From contig FR879578.1 of NCBI GenBank assembly GCA_000434475.1, positions 21,195 through 44,459 on the forward strand: a stretch of DNA of 23,265 bases. Reading direction: 5' to 3'. Made by a program: the position numbers and the translations under genes. Position 1 is the stretch's first letter; each line of letters opens with the position of its first letter. This stretch comes from Dialister sp. CAG:486 (GTDB lineage Bacteria > Bacillota > Negativicutes > Veillonellales > Dialisteraceae). The notes below the pieces were generated by a model. It was not told the DNA's origin. It was given only the letters and a program-made list of their open reading frames with translations, and made no database searches. Shown here one piece after another: positions 1 to 6,521 of this stretch.

Positions 1-17
1 AGCGGTTCATACATTTA

Positions 18-26
18 TGATATAAT
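18..26 (+). promoter_or_regulatory. Extended -10 promoter motif
   Basis: TGA-TATAAT is an extended -10 box (TGn plus perfect TATAAT). The -35 region would fall at or beyond the window edge and cannot be judged. No ORF follows; the next signal downstream is the terminator hairpin at 118-158, so transcription from here would give an RNA of roughly 125 nt. Confidence 0.35.
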
Positions 27-117
27 GTACCTGTGTGTAACAGATTAAAATCTAGCAAGAGTGATGCCTGGAATCTGGGGAGGACGGGTGACTGGGAATT
101 AGCAGCTAGGGATTAGA

Positions 118-158
118 AAAAACGCCGAGAAATCGTATGGCGATTTCTCGGCGTTTTT
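118..158. terminator. Bidirectional rho-independent terminator
   Basis: A perfect 18-bp inverted repeat (118-135 with 141-158, 5-nt loop) has a GC-rich core and ends in a T run on the plus strand and, through its leading A run, a U run on the minus strand. It can end minus-strand transcripts from the substrate-binding protein gene as well as plus-strand transcripts entering from the left. Confidence 0.85.
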
Positions 159-253
159 ATGTGGGAGAGAGGAGAAGGTAAAACTATACCTTTATTATTC
201 TCTTTCTATCCGGAAGGAGGTAGGGGCGGGAATGACGACATTCCTACTCCCTA

Positions 254-414
254 AGGAAGCACTGATTAAATCGTTGTCAGATTTTACTCTAGGATTTTTA
301 TGCATAGCAAGAAATAACCTGACGCGAATAGCAAGCTATTTAAGGAAGGTTATGACGAAGCTATGCATAAAAATTCTTGTAGAATCTGACTCTGCGATTT
401 AACCAGCGTTTCCT
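254..414. repeat. 161-bp palindromic repeat element, copy 1
   Basis: This non-coding element is an imperfect inverted repeat along its whole length, with ends resembling GGGAAACRCTGATTAAATCG and a central AATAGC/GCTATT hairpin. The second copy at 12208-12368 has the same length, the opposite orientation and about a dozen mismatches by eye. Its end lies 10 nt past the stop codon of the minus-strand binding-protein gene. It has the look of a MITE or large REP-like element; no clear target-site duplication was found. Confidence 0.85.
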
Positions 415-424
415 TTAGCTCCCA

Positions 425-1354
425 CTATTTCCCATAGGCCAGCTGGTACAGCTTTTCTAGTGCTTCCGGGGTCTTGATTCCCGGATTCATGAGGAAAAGG
501 TTTGGCTCTAAGAAGTAGACACGATTCTCCTGTACGGCTTTGAGGTGTGCCCATGCAGGATTGTTTCTCATCGACTCATCGAGAGATTTGTTGATCTCAT
601 CCTGTTTGCCCATGGTGACAATGAAGATGACATCTGGATCGTCAGCGGAAAGCTGCTCTAAGGAATAGGGAACAGTCTTGCTGTCGAGTTTCAGGTCCTT
701 GTGGGCGGTGATGACGTTATTCATTTTCAGCATATCCACCATGGAAGCGCAGATCGACTTAGGAGTTTCTGCTGTGACAGATTTCCCTGTAGCGCGAAGG
801 ACTGCGACTTTCGCCGGGGTCTTTTCAGCGGCCGCTTTATCCATGACTGCTTTGACACCTTTTTCGTAGGCATCAATCACTTCTTTGGCTTTGTCTGTTT
901 TACCATAGAGTTCACCCATGAATTTCAAAAGCGGCACATTGTCATGGATGCCGTCGTACTGGATAAGGACGTAGGGGATCTGGCTCGATTTCAGAAGAGA
1001 CTCGAGCTTGCTGTTTTGCGTCTTTTCTCCGATGACGAGGTCTGGCTTCATGCCGACCAGAGATTCCATATTGATATTCTGCACATGCCCGATGGTAGGG
1101 AGGGATTTTGCCTCTTCCGGGATTGGGCTCGTGGTCTCCGGACGCGCGATGGAGGTACCTCCGACTGCATAGGCCATATTGATGAGTGGCGCAGACAATG
1201 TGACAATGCGCGAAGGGGCGGCCTTCATGCTGATGGTCTGGTCTTTATAGGTGTAAGAGAGGGCGGAGGAGGAAGCAGGCTGACTGTTGCCGCCGCAGGC
1301 AGAAAGGGAGAGGCAGAGGGCAGCCGCTGCGATAGATGCAAGAATTTTTTTCAT
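425..1354 (-). CDS. ABC transporter substrate-binding lipoprotein (helical-backbone metal/tetrapyrrole receptor type)
   Basis: Encodes a 309-aa extracytoplasmic solute-binding protein of the TroA/BtuF-like helical-backbone superfamily, which delivers iron-siderophores, heme, cobalamin or metals to FecCD-type permeases. A lipoprotein signal peptide is visible (MKKI start, hydrophobic stretch, lipobox LSAC with Cys20), followed by the family's PSRIVTLS-type first strand and the IGHVQNINMESLVGMKPDLVI segment. I chose the internal ATG at 1354 over the longer frame because it begins the signal peptide and has AAGGAG 9 nt upstream. No permease or ATPase gene is nearby, so its partner is encoded elsewhere or it acts alone. 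It is co-oriented with and downstream of cbiK, but a terminator-like hairpin separates them. The ligand cannot be read from sequence; iron chelate, heme or corrinoid are the plausible choices. Confidence 0.85.
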   Translation of the reverse strand: MKKILASIAAAALCLSLSACGGNSQPASSSALSYTYKDQTISMKAAPSRIVTLSAPLINMAYAVGGTSIARPETTSPIPEEAKSLPTIGHVQNINMESLVGMKPDLVIGEKTQNSKLESLLKSSQIPYVLIQYDGIHDNVPLLKFMGELYGKTDKAKEVIDAYEKGVKAVMDKAAAEKTPAKVAVLRATGKSVTAETPKSICASMVDMLKMNNVITAHKDLKLDSKTVPYSLEQLSADDPDVIFIVTMGKQDEINKSLDESMRNNPAWAHLKAVQENRVYFLEPNLFLMNPGIKTPEALEKLYQLAYGK

Positions 1355-1385
1355 AAGAAGACTCCTTGGAGATAATGGGGACACG

Positions 1386-1472
1386 GGTTCCAATTTCAAG
1401 ACTTCTCTCGAAGGGGATGAATCGGCGTTGATGATCTTCCAGACGGAATGGCATTGGTCCGTTGGGGGAACC
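1386..1472 (-). promoter_or_regulatory. Candidate structured 5' leader of the binding-protein gene
   Basis: Read on the minus strand, the leader has a closing stem GGTTCC (1467-1472) with GGAACC (1386-1391). It encloses a hairpin ACGGA/TCCGT and a CTTC-GAGA-GAAG tetraloop hairpin, which gives a possible three-way junction ending about 30 nt before the start codon. I recognise no known riboswitch consensus in it. The fold is by eye only. Confidence 0.3.
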
Positions 1473-1505
1473 TGATATCCCGATAAGAAATAACTAAAAC
1501 ATACT

Positions 1506-1542
1506 AAAACGCTCTTACGCCGAGATGACGTAAGAGCGTTTT
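1506..1542. terminator. Terminator between cbiK and the binding-protein gene
   Basis: A perfect 14-bp inverted repeat (1506-1519 with 1529-1542, 9-nt loop) ends in a run of seven T on the plus strand and a U-containing stretch on the minus strand. It lies about 45 nt past the cbiK stop codon and would separate cbiK from the downstream minus-strand gene. Confidence 0.75.
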
Positions 1543-1586
1543 TTTAATGAAGAGACATCATCTCTGCATTAGTATAGCACATTTCA

Positions 1587-2576
1587 TTATTTCTGCAGAG
1601 CTTCGATAGCTTCGGTTGCACGATCTACATACAGGCCGCGAACGTTTGCGTTTTCGCCAAGACCATGGATATAGGTGTCAACGGAGAAGCCTTCCGCTTT
1701 CAGGATGCTCTTATGAGAGTCCGGTTCATCACCAGCCATATCATTGTTTGCATGATCGCCAGCAACCATCATGATCGGCATCAGGGTGACATGTTTGTAG
1801 CCCTGTGCTTTCAGCTTCGGGATGACATCTTCCAGATTTGGACGGCCTTCGACAGAGTAAATGAAGACATTGTTCATGCCGAGTTGATGCAGACGATCCT
1901 GGATGACGCTGTAGTAAGCGTTGCCCGGATGTGGAGTGCCGTGAGCCATGATCAGGGTAGCGTCCTGTTTACCCATCTTCGGGAACTGGGAGGACAGAGC
2001 TTTCAGGAAGTCAACAACCTGATCCGGTTCGCCTTCGGTGCCCTGGAAGTACATCAGTGGGGTAGCGAGGGAGATCTTCTTGAAATGCGGAACCTGCATC
2101 TTGGTGACGATGGAGTCATAGGAATATTCCATGCCTGGGATGACGTCGAGGGAAACGACAGCGACACGGGTGTAGCCTTCATCCTGCAGTTTCTGGAAAG
2201 CTTCTTCCGGGGTCATTTTCTGGATGCCTTCTTTGGCTTTCACACGGTCGATAATGATATGGGAAGTGTATGCTTCGAATACCGGTACATTCGGATGAGC
2301 TTTCTGAATGGCTGCTTCTACAGCATCGATGGTTTTAGCTCTTGTGTCTTTGAAAGTGGTACCGAAGGTCATGACGAGGACAGCATCTTTGTTTGGTGCA
2401 TTCTTCATAGCCGGGTTTTCTGCAGTCCATACACCGACGGTGGAAGCTTCGCGAAGAGCCGGGGTTACATCCTTGACTTCCGGATTCAGTTCATATGCAT
2501 TGGCGGACATGCCGAAACCAAATACACACAGAGCTGCCATAGATGCAGACAGAACAGTTTTCAGACTTTTTTTCAT
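1587..2576 (-). CDS. cbiK: Exported sirohydrochlorin cobaltochelatase (CbiK family)
   Basis: A 329-aa class II chelatase of the CbiK family, which inserts Co2+ (in vitro also other divalent metals) into sirohydrochlorin in the anaerobic cobalamin route. Family motifs are visible: VMTFGTTF (67-75), EAYTSHII (101-108), IPGMEY with metal-ligand-type Glu150, AHGTPHPG with catalytic-type His212, and VAGDHANNDM with His275. Unlike cytosolic CbiK, it starts with a Sec-type signal peptide (Lys-rich N terminus, hydrophobic core, ANA cleavage site near residue 27), so it should act outside the cytoplasm. Exported CbiK forms are known from Desulfovibrio, where a heme-binding or metal-scavenging role was proposed. 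No other cobalamin genes are present here. It has its own promoter and faces away from the nitrogenase-like operon. The RBS is AAGGAG just upstream. The family call is firm; the physiological substrate is uncertain. Confidence 0.93.
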   Translation of the reverse strand: MKKSLKTVLSASMAALCVFGFGMSANAYELNPEVKDVTPALREASTVGVWTAENPAMKNAPNKDAVLVMTFGTTFKDTRAKTIDAVEAAIQKAHPNVPVFEAYTSHIIIDRVKAKEGIQKMTPEEAFQKLQDEGYTRVAVVSLDVIPGMEYSYDSIVTKMQVPHFKKISLATPLMYFQGTEGEPDQVVDFLKALSSQFPKMGKQDATLIMAHGTPHPGNAYYSVIQDRLHQLGMNNVFIYSVEGRPNLEDVIPKLKAQGYKHVTLMPIMMVAGDHANNDMAGDEPDSHKSILKAEGFSVDTYIHGLGENANVRGLYVDRATEAIEALQK

Positions 2577-2598
2577 GAAAAATCACTCCTTTAAAAAT

Positions 2599-2657
2599 TC
2601 CCGATTGTCGGGATTCATACAGAGAAGAGGTGAGTCGAGTATTTCCCATGCACTCGA
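2599..2657 (-). promoter_or_regulatory. cbiK leader with attenuator-like hairpins
   Basis: In the transcript of about 110 nt ahead of cbiK, minus-strand sequence forms a hairpin TCGAGT/ACTCGA (2635-2657). It is followed by TCCCGA-CAA-TCGGGA (2599-2613) and then ATTTTTAAAGGAG. The second hairpin plus U run sits directly before the ribosome binding site and could work as an attenuator or block initiation. I recognise no known riboswitch class. Confidence 0.35.
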
Positions 2658-2691
2658 TTTCCTTTCTTTCATCTGTATTTCGCATGACCTT

Positions 2692-2720
2692 AGTTTAGTA
2701 CAACGTTAAGATAAAGTCAA
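2692..2720 (-). promoter_or_regulatory. Sigma-70-type promoter of cbiK
   Basis: On the minus strand, TTGACT (2715-2720) and TAAACT (2692-2697) are separated by exactly 17 bp. Initiation would be near 2685, leaving a leader of about 110 nt before the cbiK start. Confidence 0.6.
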
Positions 2721-2740
2721 ATGAATTTTACGTTTTCATT

Positions 2741-2752
2741 GAAAATATTTTC
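2741..2752. promoter_or_regulatory. Perfect AT-rich palindrome, possible operator
   Basis: GAAAATATTTTC is a perfect 12-bp palindrome in an AT-rich context, upstream of the cbiK -35 box and inside the divergent control region. It resembles a metal-regulator half-site pair only loosely and matches the Fur 7-1-7 consensus poorly, so the bound regulator is not identified. Confidence 0.25.
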
Positions 2753-2870
2753 TGAGAATTAGCGCAGGACGCGGAGTATTTTGGAAATCGCTGTTTAGAA
2801 TTAGGAAGATCATGATGAGATCGCGGTCAGCTCTTTCTTGTTTTCTTATGTCCTCCACCTTGCTTAATGT

Positions 2871-2879
2871 TGTTATAAT
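2871..2879 (+). promoter_or_regulatory. Extended -10 promoter of the nitrogenase-like operon
   Basis: TGT-TATAAT is a perfect -10 with the TGn extension; no good -35 is placed at 16-18 bp, as is common for extended -10 promoters. The start of transcription would be near 2886, giving a leader of about 100 nt before the NifH-type gene. Confidence 0.55.
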
Positions 2880-2885
2880 AGTATA

Positions 2886-2977
2886 AAGGTGATAGCAGCT
2901 GGCCTTGTGCCGGCAGGTTTTATGGGAATGCGGCTTTTTCTGCCAGAGATCGGATCCGTGTTTCCTGACTAAAGAGA
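2886..2977 (+). promoter_or_regulatory. GC-rich structured leader of the nitrogenase-like operon
   Basis: The leader contains a CTGGC/GCCGG hairpin near 2898-2912 and a competing long-range pairing GGCAG (2912-2916) with CTGCC (2940-2944). The segment GCCGGCAGG then TTTTATGGGAA recalls the 5' P1-P2 part of a cobalamin riboswitch, but the remaining conserved elements are absent and the leader is far too short. It is either an unrelated RNA element, a degenerate remnant or chance similarity. Confidence 0.25.
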
Positions 2978-2986
2978 GTGAATCCT

Positions 2987-3805
2987 ATGAAAAAAATTGC
3001 TTTTTACGGAAAAGGTGGTATCGGAAAGTCCACGACGGCTTCCAATGTGTCAGCGGCGCTCTCCCTCATGGGGAAGAAGGTCTGTCAGATCGGGTGCGAC
3101 CCGAAGAATGACTCGACGCGTCTTCTTTTAGGACATATTTGTAAAGAGACCGTGCTGGATCAGGTGCGGAGAAAGGATCCTGATGAGATCTGCAAGGAGG
3201 ATATCGTACATACAGGATTTCATGATATCATCTGTATCGAAGCAGGCGGGCCTGAGCCGGGGGTGGGCTGTGCGGGACGCGGCATCATCGTCGCACTGCA
3301 GCTTCTGGACAAAATGAAAGCCATCCCTGATATGGATGTAACGCTATACGATGTCCTCGGGGATGTCGTCTGCGGAGGGTTTTCTATGCCGATCCGTGAA
3401 GGATACGCGAAGGAGATCTATATCGTTTCCTCCGGCGAGCTGATGTCTCTCTATGCGGCGAATAACATCGCCAAGGGCATTCGCCGCTTTGCGGCAAGGG
3501 GAGAGGTGCGTCTCGCAGGTATCATCGGAAACAGTCGCAATGTGCCCGGCGAAAAGGAACTTCTGACCGAATTCTGCAAGAAGCTGAATACCCGCCTCGT
3601 CGCTTTCATTCCGCGGGATAAGATCGTGAATCTGGCGGAGAATCATAAGCAGACGGTGCTATCGTATGCTCCGGAGTCTTCGCAGGCAGATGTATATAGA
3701 GCTCTTGCGAGGACCATCTGGGAGAACACGGAGCTTTCTATCCCGACTCCGATGACATTTGATGAGCTGGAGAAACTGGCAGGTACCTATGGCACTCAAG
3801 ACTAA
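2987..3805 (+). CDS. NifH-type nitrogenase-like reductase (Fe protein homolog)
   Basis: A 272-aa homolog of the nitrogenase Fe protein, a dimeric ATPase that passes low-potential electrons to a NifDK-type partner. The Walker A/P-loop GKGGIGKST lies at residues 8-16, the switch region has DPKND (38-42), and both ligands of the subunit-bridging [4Fe-4S] cluster are present: Cys95 in PGVGCAGRG and Cys129 in GDVVCGGF. Arg98 matches the ADP-ribosylated Arg of true NifH. Length is slightly below NifH (about 290 aa), similar to BchL/CfbC relatives. I chose ATG 2987, preceded by AAAGAGAG, over the in-frame GTG at 2978. It overlaps the next gene by 17 bp. No nifB, nifE, nifN or nifV genes are nearby, so a role in N2 fixation is unlikely. 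A ChlL/BchL, CfbC or MarH-like role is possible; the context below argues for a separate nitrogenase-like reductase. Confidence 0.93.
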   Translation: MKKIAFYGKGGIGKSTTASNVSAALSLMGKKVCQIGCDPKNDSTRLLLGHICKETVLDQVRRKDPDEICKEDIVHTGFHDIICIEAGGPEPGVGCAGRGIIVALQLLDKMKAIPDMDVTLYDVLGDVVCGGFSMPIREGYAKEIYIVSSGELMSLYAANNIAKGIRRFAARGEVRLAGIIGNSRNVPGEKELLTEFCKKLNTRLVAFIPRDKIVNLAENHKQTVLSYAPESSQADVYRALARTIWENTELSIPTPMTFDELEKLAGTYGTQD

Positions 3806-5084
3806 ATGGCTTTTGTCGAAATCAAAATCGTGCAGTTGCACGCTGGTCGGCGTCTACCGCTCGCTCGCCTTCTGCCCCGGCGTGGTCGTCATTTTTCATG
3901 GCCCGATCGGCTGCGCGCATGTGGCTTCCACCATGGATCTGGGATCTGGCTTCCGTGTCATGGCGGATGGAGGAAAGGAAAACCGTGAGACGATCCCGCT
4001 CGTGTCTTCTCATCTGCGGGAAAAAGATGGCATTTTCGGTGGGATCGATCGCCTCTCTGATTGTATTTCTTACGTGATGGATACCTATCACCCGAAGTGC
4101 GTATGGATCGTTTCCTCCTGTGTCGCAGGAGTCATCGGAGATGACATTGAGCAGGAAGCCGAAGCGGCAGAAGCCTCTTATGGTATTCCTGTCATTCCCA
4201 TGCCATTTGCAGGATTTCTGGGCGGGGAGTATTCCGATGCCTACTATCAGACAACAGAGATGATGATTCGCCGTTTCTTCCGAAAAGAGAAGCGCGTAAA
4301 AGGGCGCGTGCTGCTTCTCGGGGATCAGATGGGTCCGGAAGGGCAGTATGTACGTGAAGTGAAGCGGCTGCTCTCCCGTTTCGGCCTTACGGTGAAGTGG
4401 CAGTTTCCCGGGTATGTGCCTTTTGAGGAGTGGAAGGACATTCCTTCGGCTGACTTTTCCATCCTTTTAGGAACAGCGGGACAGCCTGGCGGCATGATGA
4501 AGATCGCCAAGCTTTTAGAGGATACCTATGATGTGCCGACACTCGGAGACGTATACCCGGTCGGCTGGGAGCAAACGAAGGACTGGATCCGTGCGCTGGC
4601 TGATTTCCTCCATGAAAAGGAACGGGGAGAGGAAATCATCAGAGAAGAAGAGGCACGCATCGATCATGCGGCCTCGTCTTTCTTGCCTGTCACGGAGGGA
4701 AAGAAAGCAGTCATCGGGATCGGCCGCGGTCCGCGCTGGTATCATCCGCAAGAGACCCTCGCCCGCATCGAGCGCCTGCATCTTACCTGCTCGGGGGTCG
4801 TCTTCTTCGATAATCTGACGGAGGATGACAAAAAGACCCTGCGGGAGGAAATCGCTGATGTGGGCGATATACCGATCTATGACAGCAGGGAGGGACAGGC
4901 GGTGATGGATGCCTGTGACATCCTCCTTACAACGAATGAGATTTACAATACGAAAGCGCGGCAGCTCTTCATCCCGATGGTGCCATTGACCGGCACGGAG
5001 GGGGAGATCGCAGAGCTTCGCGCGATGTATCGGCTGCTGTGCCGCTATGGGAAGAAAGGGGGCGTCGCCTATGTCACGGTCTGA
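3789..5084 (+). CDS. Nitrogenase-like component 1, NifD-type subunit
   Basis: A 431-aa oxidoreductase/nitrogenase component 1 protein. The three P-cluster-type cysteines of NifD are present with native spacing: Cys17 (CTLVG), Cys42 (HGPIGC) and Cys111 (SSCVAGVIGDD). The segment aligned with the FeMo-co Cys of NifD (around SADFSILLGTAGQPGG) has no Cys, and no His equivalent to NifD His442 is visible near the C terminus, so canonical FeMo-cofactor binding is not expected. It is shorter than NifD (about 480-490 aa). I prefer ATG 3789; ATG 3762 and TTG 3759 in the same frame would extend it into the NifH-type gene. It overlaps its neighbours by 17 and 14 bp, which suggests translational coupling and a fixed complex. 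The exact reaction is unknown; it could act on a tetrapyrrole, an organosulfur compound or another reducible small molecule. Confidence 0.88.
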   Translation: MALKTKWLLSKSKSCSCTLVGVYRSLAFCPGVVVIFHGPIGCAHVASTMDLGSGFRVMADGGKENRETIPLVSSHLREKDGIFGGIDRLSDCISYVMDTYHPKCVWIVSSCVAGVIGDDIEQEAEAAEASYGIPVIPMPFAGFLGGEYSDAYYQTTEMMIRRFFRKEKRVKGRVLLLGDQMGPEGQYVREVKRLLSRFGLTVKWQFPGYVPFEEWKDIPSADFSILLGTAGQPGGMMKIAKLLEDTYDVPTLGDVYPVGWEQTKDWIRALADFLHEKERGEEIIREEEARIDHAASSFLPVTEGKKAVIGIGRGPRWYHPQETLARIERLHLTCSGVVFFDNLTEDDKKTLREEIADVGDIPIYDSREGQAVMDACDILLTTNEIYNTKARQLFIPMVPLTGTEGEIAELRAMYRLLCRYGKKGGVAYVTV

Positions 5085-6327
5085 GTGGGAAGCAGCCTGT
5101 CACCACGGCAGTACCTGTGCGCTGACGGGATCAGCGGCATTCTTTGACTCTATCCCAGGGAGCTTCACGGTGGTGAATGGCCCGCTCTGGTGCTATTTTT
5201 ATGCGATGAAATATGTGGATAATGAGAATCCGATGGCGTCCATGCGCTTTTCCTGTACACAGGTGGGCCCGAATTCTCTTGTTTACGGGACGGAGGATGA
5301 TTTGCGTAAGGGGCTTTCCAGTATAGAGACCTATGCGAAGCCTCTGCGTGTCTTTGTCCTGAACAACTGCAGCGTCAGCCTTGTCGGTGACGATGTGCAG
5401 GGCATCGCCGACCAGATGGATCTCCCCTGGCCGGTCTATGCGATGGACAGCGGCGGCATGAAAGGGAGCTTTGAGGCGGGGTATTCCGCAGCAGCGCTTC
5501 GCATCGAAAAGGAAATGAAAACGAAGGAGAAGATCCCTGCCTCCGTCAATGTGCTTGGGCTCTCTACCGTTCATATGAAGGGACGGGAGGATGCGGAAGA
5601 AATCCGGCGGCTGCTCTCTCTCTGCGGCATCCGCGTGATTTCCATGCCGGGCGGCGGAAGCAACTGGGAAGACATCATGGATGCTCCTTCGGCATCTCTC
5701 AACATCGTCGTGAGAGATGAACTGGGGCTCTCTCTCGCTAAACAGATGGAGCAGGATTTCGGGACGCCGTATATGTCCTGCGGCCTTCCTTACGGGACAG
5801 ACGGTACGGTGGCCTGGCTCTCGGAAATCATCGAAAAGCTGGGGGCGGGCGAATTGACACGCGCCTCGCATGAGGCAGCGAAGCTGAAAGAATTTTTGCT
5901 TCGAAAAGGCAATAATCTGGAGTCTCTCTGGGGACCGCTCTGGTTTGATGCCGTCCTCATTTCAGCGCCGCCGTCGGAAGCACTTGGCATTGCTGAAACG
6001 ATCCGCAGCGAATGGATCGATACCGCGCGTCTCGTGATCCATGCCCAGTGCGTGACAGAAAAGACAACGCCGGCCGCAGATGCGATCCGTGTCGTCATGA
6101 AAAATGAAAAGGAGATCACCAAGGATTACGAAGACTGGCAGGGAGGACTTGTCCTCTCGTCTTCCCACGAGACGCACCTCTTCCGGCGTATGGGAAGATC
6201 ATTCACCGGCTTCCATATCGCACTTCCGTCACATGACGAGGTTCATTTTTCCGATCTCCCGCAGTGTGGCCTTCGCGGGGCAGGGTATCTCTATGAGCAG
6301 CTGTGGAATGCGAAGCTGAGAAAGTGA
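5071..6327 (+). CDS. Nitrogenase-like component 1, NifK-type subunit
   Basis: A 418-aa component 1 partner subunit. It keeps all three NifK P-cluster-type cysteines: Cys16 (CALTGSAAF), Cys41 (NGPLWC) and Cys100 (NNCSVSLVGDDV), and the family's C-terminal pattern (LVLSSSHE, then ALPSHDEVHFSDLPQCGLRGAGYL). With the preceding gene this gives the six Cys needed for an 8Fe-7S P-cluster-like relay. DPOR/COR and NifEN do not keep all six. ATG 5071 is chosen because it follows GAAAGGGGG; ATG 5047 is the in-frame alternative. It is the last gene of the operon: 387 bp of repeat-rich non-coding DNA follow. Assignment as NifK-like rather than NifE/N-like rests on the Cys pattern read by eye. Confidence 0.87.
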   Translation: MSRSEWEAACHHGSTCALTGSAAFFDSIPGSFTVVNGPLWCYFYAMKYVDNENPMASMRFSCTQVGPNSLVYGTEDDLRKGLSSIETYAKPLRVFVLNNCSVSLVGDDVQGIADQMDLPWPVYAMDSGGMKGSFEAGYSAAALRIEKEMKTKEKIPASVNVLGLSTVHMKGREDAEEIRRLLSLCGIRVISMPGGGSNWEDIMDAPSASLNIVVRDELGLSLAKQMEQDFGTPYMSCGLPYGTDGTVAWLSEIIEKLGAGELTRASHEAAKLKEFLLRKGNNLESLWGPLWFDAVLISAPPSEALGIAETIRSEWIDTARLVIHAQCVTEKTTPAADAIRVVMKNEKEITKDYEDWQGGLVLSSSHETHLFRRMGRSFTGFHIALPSHDEVHFSDLPQCGLRGAGYLYEQLWNAKLRK

Positions 6328-6390
6328 TGGGGAAGGATAACAGGTTTCGCTCTTTCTATGGGGGCTTAGAGAGCGAAAAGCATCAGGATC

Positions 6391-6437
6391 TAGAAATGAG
6401 AAATGGCTGCGCGGCGCGAAATAATAGAAGCGCCGCA
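6391..6437. repeat. GCGGCGC hairpin repeat, copy 1
   Basis: Begins TAGAAATGAGAAATG and ends in a hairpin GCGGCGC/GCGCCGC around an AATAAT-type loop. A clearly related copy with a few extra bases lies at 21264-21318, which makes it a dispersed intergenic repeat of this genome. Confidence 0.75.
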
Positions 6438-6521
6438 CGATGTTAGCTTTTTGTTAAAAGGATCTCCCTTCTTCCTCCGCGATGTTAGCTTTTTGTGAAA
6501 AGGATCTCCCTTCTTCCTCCG
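6438..6521. repeat. Two tandem 42-bp direct repeats
   Basis: Units 6438-6479 and 6480-6521 are adjacent, begin CGATGTTAGCTTTTTG and differ at a single position (T to G). The near-identity implies a recent duplication. The unit is not coding. Confidence 0.9.

Larger units (their letters stand above)
1..424. other. Intergenic region left of the binding-protein gene
   Basis: I see no coding region in this stretch. It holds an extended -10 motif near the left edge, a strong bidirectional terminator hairpin, an AT-rich stretch with an imperfect inverted repeat around 216-250, and a 161-bp palindromic repeat element. The gene to the left is outside the window, so its relation to the promoter-like motif is unknown. 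Confidence 0.6.

Noticed and set aside
1665..2594. 309-aa open frame on the plus strand opposite cbiK
   Set aside because: It is the antisense shadow of a well-supported CbiK gene, with no family pattern and no RBS of its own.
2886..2977. Full cobalamin riboswitch ahead of the nitrogenase-like operon
   Set aside because: Only the GCCGGCAGG and GGGAA-like parts resemble the consensus; the P3-P6 core and B12-box-type 3' part are absent and the leader is under 110 nt.
2987..6327. True nitrogen-fixing nitrogenase
   Set aside because: The D-type subunit lacks FeMo-co ligands, both subunits are shorter than NifD/NifK, and nifB, nifE, nifN and nifV are absent from the neighbourhood.
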